DNA of 57,917 bases from an uncultured bacterium (GTDB taxonomy: Bacteria; Bacillota; Clostridia; Oscillospirales; Oscillospiraceae): NCBI GenBank assembly GCA_947176765.1, contig CAMWRX010000009.1, positions 1 through 57,917 of the forward strand, in the 5' to 3' direction. The notes below the pieces were generated by a model that made no database searches, had not been told where the DNA came from, and saw nothing but the letters and a program-made list of their open reading frames with translations. Shown in pieces: positions 8,336-17,689 of the stretch (position 1 is its first letter; every line of letters starts with the position of its first letter). A program made the translations under genes and the position numbers.

Positions 8336-9250
8336 TCAGATATGCTTTTCCAGCCACGCCAGCACGTCGGCGTACACCTCGCCCTTGTTGATCTCATTGT
8401 GCATCTCATGCCGCCCACCGGGATAGAGCTTCATGGTCAGGTCGGCGGTGCCGTGGTCTTTAAAAAAGCCGTACACCTTCCTGACCCCCTCGCCGTTGCC
8501 GCCCACCGGGTCCCGGTCGCCGGAGAACAGGTACACTGGGGTGGACGGATCCATCTGGGACAGCGCTTTCTCACTGGAGATGTACTGCAAGCCCCCCATC
8601 ATATCCCGGACCAGTCCGGCTGTGGGCTCGAAGGTGCAGAAGGGATCCTTCAAGTAGGCGTCCACCACCGCCTCGTCCCGGCAGATCCAGTCCGCCGAGG
8701 TGCGGTTGGGCGCGAACTGCTTGTTGTAGGACCCCAGGGACAGGGGGCTCACCGTCTCCGGCCCGCGCAGGGCGCAGACAACGGACGACACCGCCTTGCC
8801 CGCCGCCACCACGGCGGCCTTCTCCTGCCCGGTGCCGGACAGGATACAGCCGTCCACCGTGCCGGGATAGGCGCACAGATAGGTGCGGGCCAGGAAGGAA
8901 CCCATGGAGTGGCCCAGCAGGAAGTAGGGCACACCGGGGTACTTCTCCCCCATGAGCTGCCGAAGCTGCCGCACGTCCGCCGTCACCAGCGTCCAGCCGT
9001 CCTTTTTGCCAAAATAGCCGTACTTGCCGTCGTCCACCGTCCTGCCGTGGCCCAGGTGATCCTCGCCGCACACCACAAAGCCATGGTCGGCAAGATACCG
9101 CGCAAAATGGTCGTACCGCCCCATGTAGTCCGCCACACCGTGGACGATCTGCACCACCGCCCGGGGCTTGTCCTCGGGCGTCCACAGGCTCGCATGACAC
9201 TTGTGCACTCCGTCCTTGGAGGAAAAGGTAAATTCCGTAAACTCCGTCAT
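8336..9250 (-). CDS. Alpha/beta hydrolase, lysophospholipase/monoacylglycerol-lipase-like
   Basis: This 304-aa protein belongs to the serine aminopeptidase S33 / hydrolase_4 group. The oxyanion region is VQIVHGVADYMGRYDHFA, the nucleophile elbow is GHSMGS, the acid lies in FSGDRDPVGG, and the catalytic histidine is in GGRHEMHNE. There is no signal peptide, so it is cytoplasmic. Substrates in this group are typically monoglycerides or lysophospholipids, but nothing here fixes specificity. GGGGTGA precedes ATG 9250. It is a single-gene unit. Confidence 0.87.
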   Translation of the reverse strand: MTEFTEFTFSSKDGVHKCHASLWTPEDKPRAVVQIVHGVADYMGRYDHFARYLADHGFVVCGEDHLGHGRTVDDGKYGYFGKKDGWTLVTADVRQLRQLMGEKYPGVPYFLLGHSMGSFLARTYLCAYPGTVDGCILSGTGQEKAAVVAAGKAVSSVVCALRGPETVSPLSLGSYNKQFAPNRTSADWICRDEAVVDAYLKDPFCTFEPTAGLVRDMMGGLQYISSEKALSQMDPSTPVYLFSGDRDPVGGNGEGVRKVYGFFKDHGTADLTMKLYPGGRHEMHNEINKGEVYADVLAWLEKHI

Positions 9251-9289
9251 AATTTGTTCACCCCAACTGTGTTATTCTATGGTACAATT

Positions 9290-9318
9290 AGTTTAATATG
9301 CCCAGACCCGTTTGTCAA
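9290..9318 (-). promoter_or_regulatory. Candidate sigma-A promoter for the hydrolase gene
   Basis: On the minus strand TTGACA (9318-9313), 17 bases, TAAACT (9295-9290). The -35 is perfect and the -10 matches 4 of 6. The leader would be about 35 bases. Confidence 0.5.
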
Positions 9319-9356
9319 TTTACAAAATGCCCGAGACGCACAAAAGGAGAACCGCC

Positions 9357-11243
9357 ATGAAAAAGTACTTATCCCGTCTGTTATCCGCCCTGCTGGCCCT
9401 GGTCCTGCTCACTGCCCCCGCCTCCGCCCTCACGGTGGATCAGGCGCTGGAGCTGCTGGAGGACACCTATTATTACGGCATCCCGGAGGAGGCCTACGAG
9501 GCGGAAAGCCTGGAGGAGCTGTTAAAGCTTCTGGGCGACCCCTACACCCAGTATCTGACCCCAGCCCAGTATCAAGCCTTTTTTGAGTCGGTAGATGGAG
9601 AAGAGGAGGCCGTGGGCATCGGCATCCTGTCCTACTTCACCGAGGAGGGCATCCTCATCAACGAAGCGGTGTCCGGCGGCAGCGCCCAGGCGGCGGGCCT
9701 CCGGGCCGGCGACCTCATTGTGGCCGTTGACGGCATCTCCTGCGTCCCCGCGCTGGAGGAGCACCGCCAGCTCATGTTGGGCGAGGAAGGCACCCAGGTG
9801 ACCGTCACCGTCCTGCGGGACGGCGTGACCCGGGACTATACCCTCACCCGCCGGGCGGTGCGCATCGCCAATGTTCGGATCACCCTGCTGGATGGCGGCG
9901 TGGGGTATATACACTGTGACAGCTTCAGCAGCGATGCCGGTGAGCTCTTCTCCGACATACTGAAACGGTATGACAGCCAGGTGAACTGCTGGATCGTGGA
10001 CCTGCGCAACAACGGAGGCGGCTATGTGGACTCCGCCGCCGATATGCTGGCCGCGCTGTGCGGGCCGGACCGCTACATCTATTTCGAGGACAGTGACGGA
10101 CAGGTGGGCTACTATGCCCGCACCACTAAGGCCGCCAGCGAGAAGCCGGTGCTTCTGCTGGTAAACAGTTACAGCGCCAGCGCCTCGGAGGCCATGGCCT
10201 CCGGCGTCCGGGACACGGATCGCGGGGTCATCATCGGCAGCCGCTCCTATGGCAAGGGCGTGGGCCAGACCATTCTGGACGAGAGCACAAACCCCGAGTA
10301 CTTTAACGGCGATGGCCTGAAGGTCACCATCGGCCGGTTCTACTCCGTCGGCGGCACCACCACCGACATGATTGGCGTCATCCCCACCCTGCTGGTGGAC
10401 GACGCCAGCGCCGCCGCGGTGGCCGCCGCCCTGTGCGGCGGCAGCGAGGACACCTCCTCCCTGTGCCTCCTGGTGGGCAGCCAGCCCTTCTATGTGGATC
10501 CAGACGCGGACAGCCAGACCCTGTCCGCCCTGCTGGCGGCCATTTCCCCCCGGATGACGCTGTTCTACAACAGCGTCGCGTTCAGCGACGTCACCCCCGC
10601 CCAGGCGGCGGCCGCACTGGGACTGAGCTACGACAACCGCTGGTTTAATGATGTCTCAGACAGTTTATACGCCAACTCCATCAACGCCCTTGGCACCTAC
10701 AAGCTGCTCAGCGGCACCGGCGGCGGCCAGTTCAATCCCAAGGGCCAGCTCACCCGCGCCCAGCTCTGCATGATCCTGGCCCGGATCCTCAACGTGAGCT
10801 CCAGCGGCCCCAGCCGGTTCAGCGACGTGGCTCAGAACGCCTGGTACGGCCCCGCCGTCAACGCCATGGCGGAGCTGGGCCTGGTGACCGGCGTAGGCGG
10901 GGGCCGCTTCGATCCCAACAGCCCCGTCACCCAGGAACAGTTCCTCACCATCCTGGGCCGCACCGCCCGTTATCTCAATTTCGCCCTGGATGCCTACGGT
11001 GAACTCGTGGACAATCCTCGCACCGATCTGCCCCTCGATATGGAGATCGGGCTGGCCCCCTACGCTAAGTGGGCAAAAAGCGGCGTGGCCGTGCTGGCCT
11101 GGGGCCTGGAGGACGCGCTGGACGGCTATGGGGATATGCTCTACACGTCCTTGGAGGACATCACTCCCTCCGCCCCCATCCTCCGGGAGGAGGCCGCCGC
11201 CGGCATATACGCCCTGCTGTCCGGCCTGGAGATCCTGCCATGA
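9357..11243 (+). CDS. SLH-anchored S41 carboxy-terminal processing protease with PDZ domain
   Basis: This 628-aa protein starts with a signal peptide ending TAPASA. A PDZ domain (about 70-160, GILINEAVSGGSAQAAGLRAGD) is followed by the tail-specific protease domain. The serine is S275 in NSYSASASEAM and the lysine is K300 in YGKGVGQT; their 25-residue spacing equals that of E. coli Prc, which supports a Ser/Lys dyad. The C-terminus has two clear SLH modules (FNDVSDSLYANSINALG, FSDVAQNAWYGPAVNAMAEL) and a decayed third. The enzyme should therefore be held on the cell-wall surface. ATG 9357 has AAAGGAG. Its stop overlaps queH. Confidence 0.87.
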   Translation: MKKYLSRLLSALLALVLLTAPASALTVDQALELLEDTYYYGIPEEAYEAESLEELLKLLGDPYTQYLTPAQYQAFFESVDGEEEAVGIGILSYFTEEGILINEAVSGGSAQAAGLRAGDLIVAVDGISCVPALEEHRQLMLGEEGTQVTVTVLRDGVTRDYTLTRRAVRIANVRITLLDGGVGYIHCDSFSSDAGELFSDILKRYDSQVNCWIVDLRNNGGGYVDSAADMLAALCGPDRYIYFEDSDGQVGYYARTTKAASEKPVLLLVNSYSASASEAMASGVRDTDRGVIIGSRSYGKGVGQTILDESTNPEYFNGDGLKVTIGRFYSVGGTTTDMIGVIPTLLVDDASAAAVAAALCGGSEDTSSLCLLVGSQPFYVDPDADSQTLSALLAAISPRMTLFYNSVAFSDVTPAQAAAALGLSYDNRWFNDVSDSLYANSINALGTYKLLSGTGGGQFNPKGQLTRAQLCMILARILNVSSSGPSRFSDVAQNAWYGPAVNAMAELGLVTGVGGGRFDPNSPVTQEQFLTILGRTARYLNFALDAYGELVDNPRTDLPLDMEIGLAPYAKWAKSGVAVLAWGLEDALDGYGDMLYTSLEDITPSAPILREEAAAGIYALLSGLEILP

Positions 11244-11827
11244 GCCTGCTACTCCATATCTGCTGCGCCCCCTGCTCCGTGGCCTGCATCAAAATGCTGC
11301 GGGAGGACGGGATAGAGCCCGCCGGCTTCTGGTACAACCCCAATATCCACCCCTATCTGGAGTACAAGGCCCGCCGGGACACCCTCCGGCAGTACGCCCA
11401 AGACATCAGCCTGGAGCTGCGGGAGGAAGACTTCTACGGACTGCGGCAGTTCACCGCCGCCGTGGCCCAGGACAGCGACCACCGCTGCGGCTACTGCTAT
11501 ACCTGCCGCATGGAGCGCACCGCCCAGTATGCCGCAGAGCACGGGTTTGACCGCTTTTCCACCACCCTGCTGGTGTCCCCCTACCAGAACCGGGAGCTGA
11601 TCTGCGCCACCGGCGCTAAAATGGGGGAGAAATACGGTGTGGAGTTCGTCCCCTATGACTTCCGGCCCCGGTTCAAGGAAGGCCAGGAGGAGGCCCGGGC
11701 GCTGGGGCTCTATATGCAGAAATACTGCGGCTGCGTGTACAGTGAGGAGGACCGCTTCTCCAACCGGCGGAAGAAGGAGCTTCATAAGCTCCACAAAGCA
11801 GAGGGAAGGGGCCAATGTCAATGCTGA
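11240..11827 (+). CDS. queH: Epoxyqueuosine reductase QueH (DUF208)
   Basis: This 195-aa protein catalyses the last step of queuosine tRNA modification, reducing epoxyqueuosine to queuosine; it is the non-cobalamin alternative to QueG. The family cysteines are visible: HICCAPC at the N-terminus, RCGYCYTCR in the middle and KYCGCVYSEED near the end, the set that holds an Fe-S cluster and a second metal. The ATG overlaps the upstream stop (ATGA), giving translational coupling to the protease, and its own end overlaps rlmD by 13 bases. Confidence 0.93.
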   Translation: MSLLLHICCAPCSVACIKMLREDGIEPAGFWYNPNIHPYLEYKARRDTLRQYAQDISLELREEDFYGLRQFTAAVAQDSDHRCGYCYTCRMERTAQYAAEHGFDRFSTTLLVSPYQNRELICATGAKMGEKYGVEFVPYDFRPRFKEGQEEARALGLYMQKYCGCVYSEEDRFSNRRKKELHKLHKAEGRGQCQC

Positions 11828-13185
11828 AGGAAGGCCAGGTCTATCCCGCCGTCATTGAGGGCTATGCCAGCGGCGGCGAGGGGGTGGCCCGCGTTGAGGG
11901 CATGGCGGTGTTCGTCAAGGGCGCGCTCCGGGGCGAGCGGGTCGAGGTCCTCATCGAACACGTGGGCCACAGCGCCGCCTGGGGGCACATCGAAAAACTG
12001 CTGGAAACCTCCCCTTCCCGGATTGAGCCGGACTGCCCCTACTTTGGCGCCTGCGGCGGCTGTCAGTTCCGCCATATGGCCTATGAGGAGGAGCTGGAGG
12101 CCAAGCGCCAGCGGGTGGAGGACGCTTTGCGCCGCATCGGCGGGGTGGACGTCTCTGTTTCTGTGATACACGGGGCGGAAAATACCCAGCGTTATCGCAA
12201 TAAGGTGCAGTTTCCCGTGGCGGCCGGAGCCATCGGCTATTATGCGGGCCGCACCCACAAAGTGGTGGACATCGCGGACTGCCTGCTCCAGCCTGAGCTG
12301 GACACCGTGTGCCGCACGGCGGTGAAGGGCTGGATGGAGCGCTTCCACGTCCCCGCCTATGACGAGCGGACGGGGAAAGGGCTGATCCGGCACCTGTTTC
12401 TGCGCACCAACTCGACCGGGGAGGTGCTGTGCTGTCTGGTGGCCAACGGGAAATCCCTCCCCCATGGGGACGAATTAGTGGACGCCCTGCGCACCGCCGC
12501 GCCCACCCTGGCGGGGGTGGTGCTGTCTGTCAACACCCGGAAAACCAACGTGATTCTGGGCGGCGAGTTCCGCACCCTCTGGGGCCGGGACTGGCTGGAA
12601 GAGAAGCTGTGCGGCCACAGCTTCCGGCTGTCGGTGCCGTCGTTTTTCCAGGTGAACCGGGCCCAGACCGAGATACTCTACCGCCGGGCCCTGGACTTTG
12701 CCGCCCTAACGGGGTCGGAGACGGTGGTGGAGCTGTATTGCGGCATCGGAACCATCAGCCTGACCCTGGCGGAGCGGGCAAAGCGGGTCATCGGTGTGGA
12801 GGTAGTGCCCCAGGCGGTGAAAGACGCCAAGGAAAACGCCCGCCGCAACGGCCTGGAAGGCAAAACACATTTCGAGTGCGGCGACGCCGGTGATCTAGCC
12901 GCAAAATTGGAGCAGGAAGGCGTCCGCCCCGATGTGGTGGTGGTAGATCCGCCCCGGAAAGGCTTGGCCTCCGAAGTGGTGGACACCGTTGCAAAAATGG
13001 CCCCGGATCGGGTGGTATACGTCTCCTGCGACCCGGCCACCCTGGCCCGGGATGTAAAGCGGTTCGGGGCGTTGGGGTATGTCCCCACAAGGGCGGAGGC
13101 GGTGGATCTGTTCCCGAGGACGGCGCATGTGGAGACGGTTGCCCTTCTTTCTTGTAAACCGTCTCAATCGTGTCATTACAAATAA
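11815..13185 (+). CDS. rlmD: 23S rRNA (uracil-C5)-methyltransferase, RlmD/RumA family
   Basis: SAM-dependent RNA m5U methyltransferase of 456 aa. An N-terminal TRAM RNA-binding domain (about 8-65) precedes the Fe-S motif CPYFGACGGCQF (C74, C80, C83, with a later cysteine). The methyltransferase has ELYCGIGTISLTLA (SAM binding), VVDPPRKG and the catalytic cysteine C405 in YVSCDPATLARD. Firmicutes often carry two paralogues with different target uridines, so the exact site is uncertain. The last residues (CKPSQSCHYK) look unlike the normal end of the family and coincide with an inverted repeat and a change of base composition. Confidence 0.9.
   Translation: MSMLKEGQVYPAVIEGYASGGEGVARVEGMAVFVKGALRGERVEVLIEHVGHSAAWGHIEKLLETSPSRIEPDCPYFGACGGCQFRHMAYEEELEAKRQRVEDALRRIGGVDVSVSVIHGAENTQRYRNKVQFPVAAGAIGYYAGRTHKVVDIADCLLQPELDTVCRTAVKGWMERFHVPAYDERTGKGLIRHLFLRTNSTGEVLCCLVANGKSLPHGDELVDALRTAAPTLAGVVLSVNTRKTNVILGGEFRTLWGRDWLEEKLCGHSFRLSVPSFFQVNRAQTEILYRRALDFAALTGSETVVELYCGIGTISLTLAERAKRVIGVEVVPQAVKDAKENARRNGLEGKTHFECGDAGDLAAKLEQEGVRPDVVVVDPPRKGLASEVVDTVAKMAPDRVVYVSCDPATLARDVKRFGALGYVPTRAEAVDLFPRTAHVETVALLSCKPSQSCHYK
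13132..13165. repeat. Inverted repeat at the 3' end of rlmD
   Basis: GAGACGGTT (13132-13140) and AACCGTCTC (13157-13165) are perfect 9-base arms around a 16-base loop, inside the last codons of rlmD. Directly downstream the sequence becomes AT-rich. It could be a recombination scar or a weak transcription end. Confidence 0.5.
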
Positions 13186-13245
13186 GGGTTTAAACACTTT
13201 AAGACCATTCTTTCTTAAATCAACAGTTCAAGGAGGCGGCAGGCA

Positions 13246-13968
13246 ATGGGTTCAGAAAGTTCCAATCTGAAGATATGCTTTGCCTGTGCGACAATCTATG
13301 AAGGAAGCGGCAGTCAATTCCTGGTGTGCCCGAATTGTGGTCATAAAGTAAGCATTGAGCAGTATGAATCAATTTTACAGGACGCAAGGGATGCCATGTA
13401 CTTTGGATGGATCTACCGGCTTCAATATGAACATGATTTAGCAGAAAAGGGAGCTATAAACACCCATTATTATTTGGCGGAATGCGAGGAAATTTTCAAC
13501 TTCATCGCGCTTGCCGCCGTAAGTGGAATCGTGGGCAACCTCGCCTACGATGTCATCAAAAAGGTAATCGGCAGCATTGCGGACTTTGTAAAGCAGAGAG
13601 GCAGCCAAGAGGAGAACAGAAAAATTTTTGCCTTGATCCATGATGAGGAGAAGATGGACAAGTTCCTCCAGTACATCGATGAGTATTACACGTGTTTTGA
13701 CGATATCAATGAAGAAGTACGGAATGCTATTCTTGAAGAGATGATCGTTGATAAAGTCTCGTCCACGTTGGAACAAATCATTATGGCTAAAAATCCTGAT
13801 CTTGAGATTGACAAAATAAAAGAAATCAGTCCTTTTTCCCAAGAGGAACTGTTCAAGGGCATGATAGAGGTACGGAGAGGCGAGGTACGGAAAGACATCG
13901 AAAGAAGAAAGAAACTGAACGGGACAGCATTCCAGGACTTCTGGAGCAATATGGATGAACGACCTTAA
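13246..13968 (+). CDS. Unrecognised zinc-ribbon protein in a low-GC island
   Basis: This 240-aa protein has an N-terminal zinc ribbon with C11-x2-C14-x13-C28-x2-C31 (CFAC...CPNC). A hydrophobic Gly/Ala segment, ALAAVSGIVGNLAYDVIKKV (about 90-109), could be a membrane-associated or packing helix. The remaining C-terminal half is charged and helical. I do not recognise the family. AAGGAGG precedes ATG 13246. Base composition differs sharply from the neighbours: 22 of 60 G+C in the line from 13681, against 37 of 60 from 12601. It stands alone between rlmD and dnaJ and looks horizontally acquired. Confidence 0.75.
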   Translation: MGSESSNLKICFACATIYEGSGSQFLVCPNCGHKVSIEQYESILQDARDAMYFGWIYRLQYEHDLAEKGAINTHYYLAECEEIFNFIALAAVSGIVGNLAYDVIKKVIGSIADFVKQRGSQEENRKIFALIHDEEKMDKFLQYIDEYYTCFDDINEEVRNAILEEMIVDKVSSTLEQIIMAKNPDLEIDKIKEISPFSQEELFKGMIEVRRGEVRKDIERRKKLNGTAFQDFWSNMDERP

Positions 13969-14011
13969 AAAGGGCCCGATGGTCTGCGTTGCAGACCATC
14001 GGGCCCTTTTT
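13967..14011. terminator. Strong bidirectional terminator between the zinc-ribbon gene and dnaJ
   Basis: A 21-bp perfect stem (13967-13987 with 13991-14011), 3-base loop, and A/T tracts at both ends. It overlaps the stop codon of the zinc-ribbon gene and ends one base before the dnaJ stop. Confidence 0.92.
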
Positions 14012-14012
14012 A

Positions 14013-15164
14013 TCACTTCTTTTTCCGTTTCTTCTCAAAGAAATCCTTCACCGGCGATGAGCCGGAGGCAGGCGCCTCCCCCATGGCCTCGGCAAAGGCC
14101 TGAAGGGCCTCCCGCTGCTGGCTGTTCAGGCTGGTGGGCACCTGGACCTGAACGGTTACGTACTGGTCACCCCGGCCCCTCCCCCGCAGCTCGGGGATAC
14201 CCTTGCCCCGCAGGCGGAAGGTGGTGCCCGGCTGTGTACCGGCGGGCAGGGTGTACTTCACCTTGCCGTCGATGGTGGGGATTTCCAGCTCCGTGCCCAG
14301 GGCCGCCTGGTAGAAGCTCACTGGGCACTCATACAGCACCGAGGTGCCCTCCCGCTGAAAATAGGGGTGGGGCTTCACCCGCACCTCCACGATCAAATCG
14401 CCGTTGGGGCCGTTGTTGGTTCCCGCGTTGCCCTGGCCCCGGAGGGAGATGGCCTGCTTGTCGTTGATGCCCTGGGGGATGCTGACGGACAGCTTCCGAT
14501 GCTTCCTCACATTGCCCGCGCCGCCGCAGGTCTTGCAGGGCTGATGGATAATCTTGCCCGTTCCCCGGCACCGGGTACAGGGGGCGGAGCTGGTAAACGC
14601 CATACCGCCCATGCGCTGCTGCACCCGCACGGTACCTGAGCCGTGGCAGTCCGGGCACACCTCGGCGGTGGTGCCGGGGGCGCAGCCGGTGCCGTGGCAG
14701 TTGTCGCAGCTCTCCATACGGTTCAGGGTGATCTCTTTCTCACACCCAAAGGCGGCCTCCTCAAAACTGATGGTGATGCTGGTCCGCAGGCTCTCCCCCC
14801 GCTGGGGGCCGCTGCGCTGGGCGCTCCTGCCGCCAAAGCCCCCCAGGATATCGCCTAAAATGTCGCCAAAGCCAAAATCGCCGAGGTCGCCAAAATCACC
14901 GTAGCCGCCGAAGCCTCCCGCGCCGAAGTTGGGATCCACCCCCGCGTGGCCGAACTGGTCGTACTTGGCCCGCTTGTCCTTGTCGGACAGCACCTCATAG
15001 GCCTCGTTGATCTCCTTGAACTTGGCCTCGGCCTCTTTATCGCCGGGGTTCATGTCGGGGTGGTACTGCTTGGCCAGCTTGCGATATGCCTTTTTCAGCT
15101 CGTCGTCGGACGCGGTCTTGCCCACGCCCAGAACTTCGTAATAATCTCGCTTTTGATCTGGCAT
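14013..15164 (-). CDS. dnaJ: Chaperone DnaJ (Hsp40)
   Basis: Full-length type I Hsp40, 383 aa. The J-domain carries HPD in [20 protein letters not shown] and stimulates DnaK ATPase. It is followed by a Gly/Phe-rich linker ([20 protein letters not shown]). Four CxxCxGxG zinc repeats follow: [32 protein letters not shown]. Substrate-binding C-terminal domains complete the protein. AGAGGTGA precedes ATG 15164. It is the last gene of hrcA-grpE-dnaK-dnaJ, 65 bases after dnaK, with a hairpin in the gap. Confidence 0.97.
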   Translation of the reverse strand: MPDQKRDYYEVLGVGKTASDDELKKAYRKLAKQYHPDMNPGDKEAEAKFKEINEAYEVLSDKDKRAKYDQFGHAGVDPNFGAGGFGGYGDFGDLGDFGFGDILGDILGGFGGRSAQRSGPQRGESLRTSITISFEEAAFGCEKEITLNRMESCDNCHGTGCAPGTTAEVCPDCHGSGTVRVQQRMGGMAFTSSAPCTRCRGTGKIIHQPCKTCGGAGNVRKHRKLSVSIPQGINDKQAISLRGQGNAGTNNGPNGDLIVEVRVKPHPYFQREGTSVLYECPVSFYQAALGTELEIPTIDGKVKYTLPAGTQPGTTFRLRGKGIPELRGRGRGDQYVTVQVQVPTSLNSQQREALQAFAEAMGEAPASGSSPVKDFFEKKRKKK

Positions 15165-15186
15165 GATGGATCACCTCTTAAAACGC

Positions 15187-15220
15187 GGGAAAGGCGGGGC
15201 AGTACGCCCCGCTGTTTCCC
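15187..15220 (-). terminator. Intercistronic hairpin between dnaK and dnaJ
   Basis: On the minus strand GGGAAA-CA-GCGGGGC pairs with GCCCCGC-C-TTTCCC around a short loop, followed by GCGTTTTAAG. The weak U-tract suggests partial termination or an RNA-processing/stability element that lowers dnaJ relative to dnaK, rather than a full stop. Confidence 0.5.
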
Positions 15221-15229
15221 GTCAGGTTA

Positions 15230-17083
15230 TTAGTTGTTCTGATCGTCATCGACCACTTCATAGTCGGCGTCCACCACATTGTCATCGCCGCCGGCCTGGC
15301 CGCCGCCAAAGCCCGCGCCGCCCATATCCGGGCCGGGGCCGGCCTGACCGCCCGCCTGGGAGTACAGCTTCTCGCTGACGGCGTAGAACGCGTTCTTCAG
15401 CTCCTCAGTGGCGCTCTTGATGGCCTGGGTGTCGGTGCCCTTCAGGGCGTCCTTCACCCGATCCACCTGGCTCTGGATGTTGGACTTGTCGCCGGCGTCC
15501 AGCTTGTCGCCCATCTCGCCTAAAATCTTCTCGGTCTGGTACACCATCTGGTCGGCCTCGTTGCGGGTGTCCACTTCCTCTTTGCGCTTGGCGTCCTCGG
15601 CGGCAAACTGCTCCGCCTCCCGCACCGCCTTCTCCACGTCCTCCTTGGACATATTGGTGGAGGAGGTGATGGTGATGTGCTGCTCGGCGCCGGTACCCAG
15701 GTCCTTGGCGGACACGTTGACGATGCCGTTGGCGTCAATGTCGAAGGTTACCTCAATCTGGGGCATGCCCCGGCGGGCGGGGGCGATGCCGTCCAGGTGG
15801 AACCGGCCCAGGGTCTTGTTGTACTGGGCCATCTCCCGCTCGCCCTGGAGGACGTGGACCTCCACTGAGGTCTGGTTGTCGGCGGCAGTGGTAAACACCT
15901 GGCTCTTCTTGGCGGGGATGGTGGTGTTGCGCTCGATGAGCTTGGTCATCACGCCGCCCATAGTCTCAATGCCCAGGGACAGGGGGGTCACGTCCAGCAG
16001 CAGCAGGCCCTTCACGTCACCCACCAGTACGCCGCCCTGGAGGGCCGCGCCCATGGCCACGCACTCGTCAGGATTGATGCCCTTGAAGCCCTCCTTGCCG
16101 GTGAGGCGCTTCACCATGTCCTGCACGGCGGGGATGCGGCTGGAGCCGCCCACCATGAGAACCTTCTGGATGTCATTGCCGCTGAGGCCCGCGTCGCTCA
16201 TGGCCTGGCGCACGGGGCCGGCGGTGGCCTCCACCAGGTGGGCGGTGAGCTGGTCAAACTTGGCCCGGGACAGGGTCAGATCCAGATGCTTGGGGCCGGT
16301 GGCGTCGGCGGTGATATAGGGCAGATTGATGGAGGTGGAGGTGACGCCGGACAGCTCGATCTTAGCCTTCTCGGCGGCCTCCTTCAGGCGCTGCATGGCG
16401 ACCTTGTCACCGGTGAGGTCGATGCCCTCCGCCTTCTTGAACTCGGCGGCCATCCAGTCCATAACGCACTTGTCGAAGTCGTCGCCGCCCAGGCGGTTGT
16501 TGCCCGCGGTGGCCAGCACCTCGATGACGCCGTCGCCCACTTCCAGGACGGACACGTCAAAGGTGCCGCCGCCCAGGTCGTATACCATAATCTTCTGGTC
16601 GGACTCCTTGTCCACACCGTAGGCCAGGGCCGCGGCGGTGGGCTCGTTGATGATGCGCTTGACCTCCAGGCCGGCGATCTTGCCCGCGTCCTTGGTGGCC
16701 TGGCGCTGGGCGTCGGTGAAGTAGGCGGGGACGGTGATGACCGCCTCGCTGACGGGCTGGCCCAGATAGGCCTCGGCGTCCGCCTTCAGCTTCTGGAGGA
16801 TCATGGCGCTGATCTGCTGGGGGGTGTACTGCTTGCCGTCGATGTTCACCTTGTAGTCGGAGCCCATCTCACGCTTGATGGATGCGATGGTGCGGTCGGG
16901 ATTGGTGATGGCCTGACGCTTGGCCACCTGGCCCACCATACGCTCGCCGTCCTTGGAGAAGGCCACGACAGAGGGGGTGGTGCGGTTGCCTTCGGCGTTG
17001 GCGATGACGGCGGCCTCGCCGCCCTCCATCACAGATACACAGCTATTGGTCGTACCCAAATCAATACCAATAATTTTACTCAT
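15230..17083 (-). CDS. dnaK: Chaperone DnaK (Hsp70)
   Basis: This 617-aa Hsp70 has the nucleotide-binding domain motifs [11 protein letters not shown] (4-14), [17 protein letters not shown] and [13 protein letters not shown], followed by the linker [14 protein letters not shown] and the substrate-binding domain. It ends with a Gly-rich tail and [12 protein letters not shown]. The length matches Gram-positive DnaK, which lacks a segment found in proteobacterial proteins. ATG 17083 is taken because GGAGGA lies just upstream; the in-frame extension further upstream has no ribosome-binding site. GrpE, encoded just upstream, is its nucleotide-exchange factor. Confidence 0.98.
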   Translation of the reverse strand: MSKIIGIDLGTTNSCVSVMEGGEAAVIANAEGNRTTPSVVAFSKDGERMVGQVAKRQAITNPDRTIASIKREMGSDYKVNIDGKQYTPQQISAMILQKLKADAEAYLGQPVSEAVITVPAYFTDAQRQATKDAGKIAGLEVKRIINEPTAAALAYGVDKESDQKIMVYDLGGGTFDVSVLEVGDGVIEVLATAGNNRLGGDDFDKCVMDWMAAEFKKAEGIDLTGDKVAMQRLKEAAEKAKIELSGVTSTSINLPYITADATGPKHLDLTLSRAKFDQLTAHLVEATAGPVRQAMSDAGLSGNDIQKVLMVGGSSRIPAVQDMVKRLTGKEGFKGINPDECVAMGAALQGGVLVGDVKGLLLLDVTPLSLGIETMGGVMTKLIERNTTIPAKKSQVFTTAADNQTSVEVHVLQGEREMAQYNKTLGRFHLDGIAPARRGMPQIEVTFDIDANGIVNVSAKDLGTGAEQHITITSSTNMSKEDVEKAVREAEQFAAEDAKRKEEVDTRNEADQMVYQTEKILGEMGDKLDAGDKSNIQSQVDRVKDALKGTDTQAIKSATEELKNAFYAVSEKLYSQAGGQAGPGPDMGGAGFGGGQAGGDDNVVDADYEVVDDDQNN

Positions 17084-17131
17084 GATAATTTCCTCCAAAA
17101 ATATAAAATACAAAGAGTGAATTTACATATT

Positions 17132-17686
17132 CTAATTTGCTACTTTGACCATAGCAAACCGAATTACTTTCTCCCCGCAGAGGAAGCCCTGCTGGAATAC
17201 CTCCACGATGGTGTTCTCCCCGGCCTCCTCGTCGTCCACGTGCATGACGGCGTTGTGGCGGTTGGGGTCGAAGGTCTCGCCCAGGGCCGGGATGACCTCT
17301 ACCCCCAGCCCATTCAGCGCGTCCTGGAGGCCCTTCATGGTCATCTCCACGCCCTTTTTGTACGCCTCGTCGGTGGTGTCCTGCTTCAGCGCCCGCTCCA
17401 GGTTGTCGTACACCGGGAGGAACGCCGCCACGGTCTGGGCCTTGGCCTCCGTCCAGGCGCTCTCCTTCTCCTTGGCGGTGCGCTTGCGGTAGTTGTCATA
17501 TTCCGCGGCCAGCCGCAGATACTTCTCCGCCGCCTCCGCCAGAAGCTGGCCCTGATCCTTTCTGGGCTTCTCCGCCACTTCGGGCGCTTCGGCGGGCTCG
17601 GACGCCTCCGCCGTCTCCGGCGCCGCCTCCGTCTCGGGGGCTTCCTGCTCGGGAGCGGGATTCTCGTTCTTCTTTTCCTTAGCCAT
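17132..17686 (-). CDS. grpE: Nucleotide exchange factor GrpE
   Basis: This 184-aa protein has a long acidic, Ala/Glu-rich N-terminus. A coiled coil (about 55-95, including EYDNYRKRTAKEKE) follows, then the compact C-terminal beta domain with GVEVIPALGETFDPNRHNAV and VFQQGFLCGEKVIRFAMVKV, which are the GrpE signatures. It dimerises and releases ADP from DnaK. ATG 17686 follows AAAGGAGGA and starts 4 bases after the hrcA stop, so the two are probably translationally linked. Confidence 0.96.
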   Translation of the reverse strand: MAKEKKNENPAPEQEAPETEAAPETAEASEPAEAPEVAEKPRKDQGQLLAEAAEKYLRLAAEYDNYRKRTAKEKESAWTEAKAQTVAAFLPVYDNLERALKQDTTDEAYKKGVEMTMKGLQDALNGLGVEVIPALGETFDPNRHNAVMHVDDEEAGENTIVEVFQQGFLCGEKVIRFAMVKVAN

Positions 17687-17689
17687 GGG

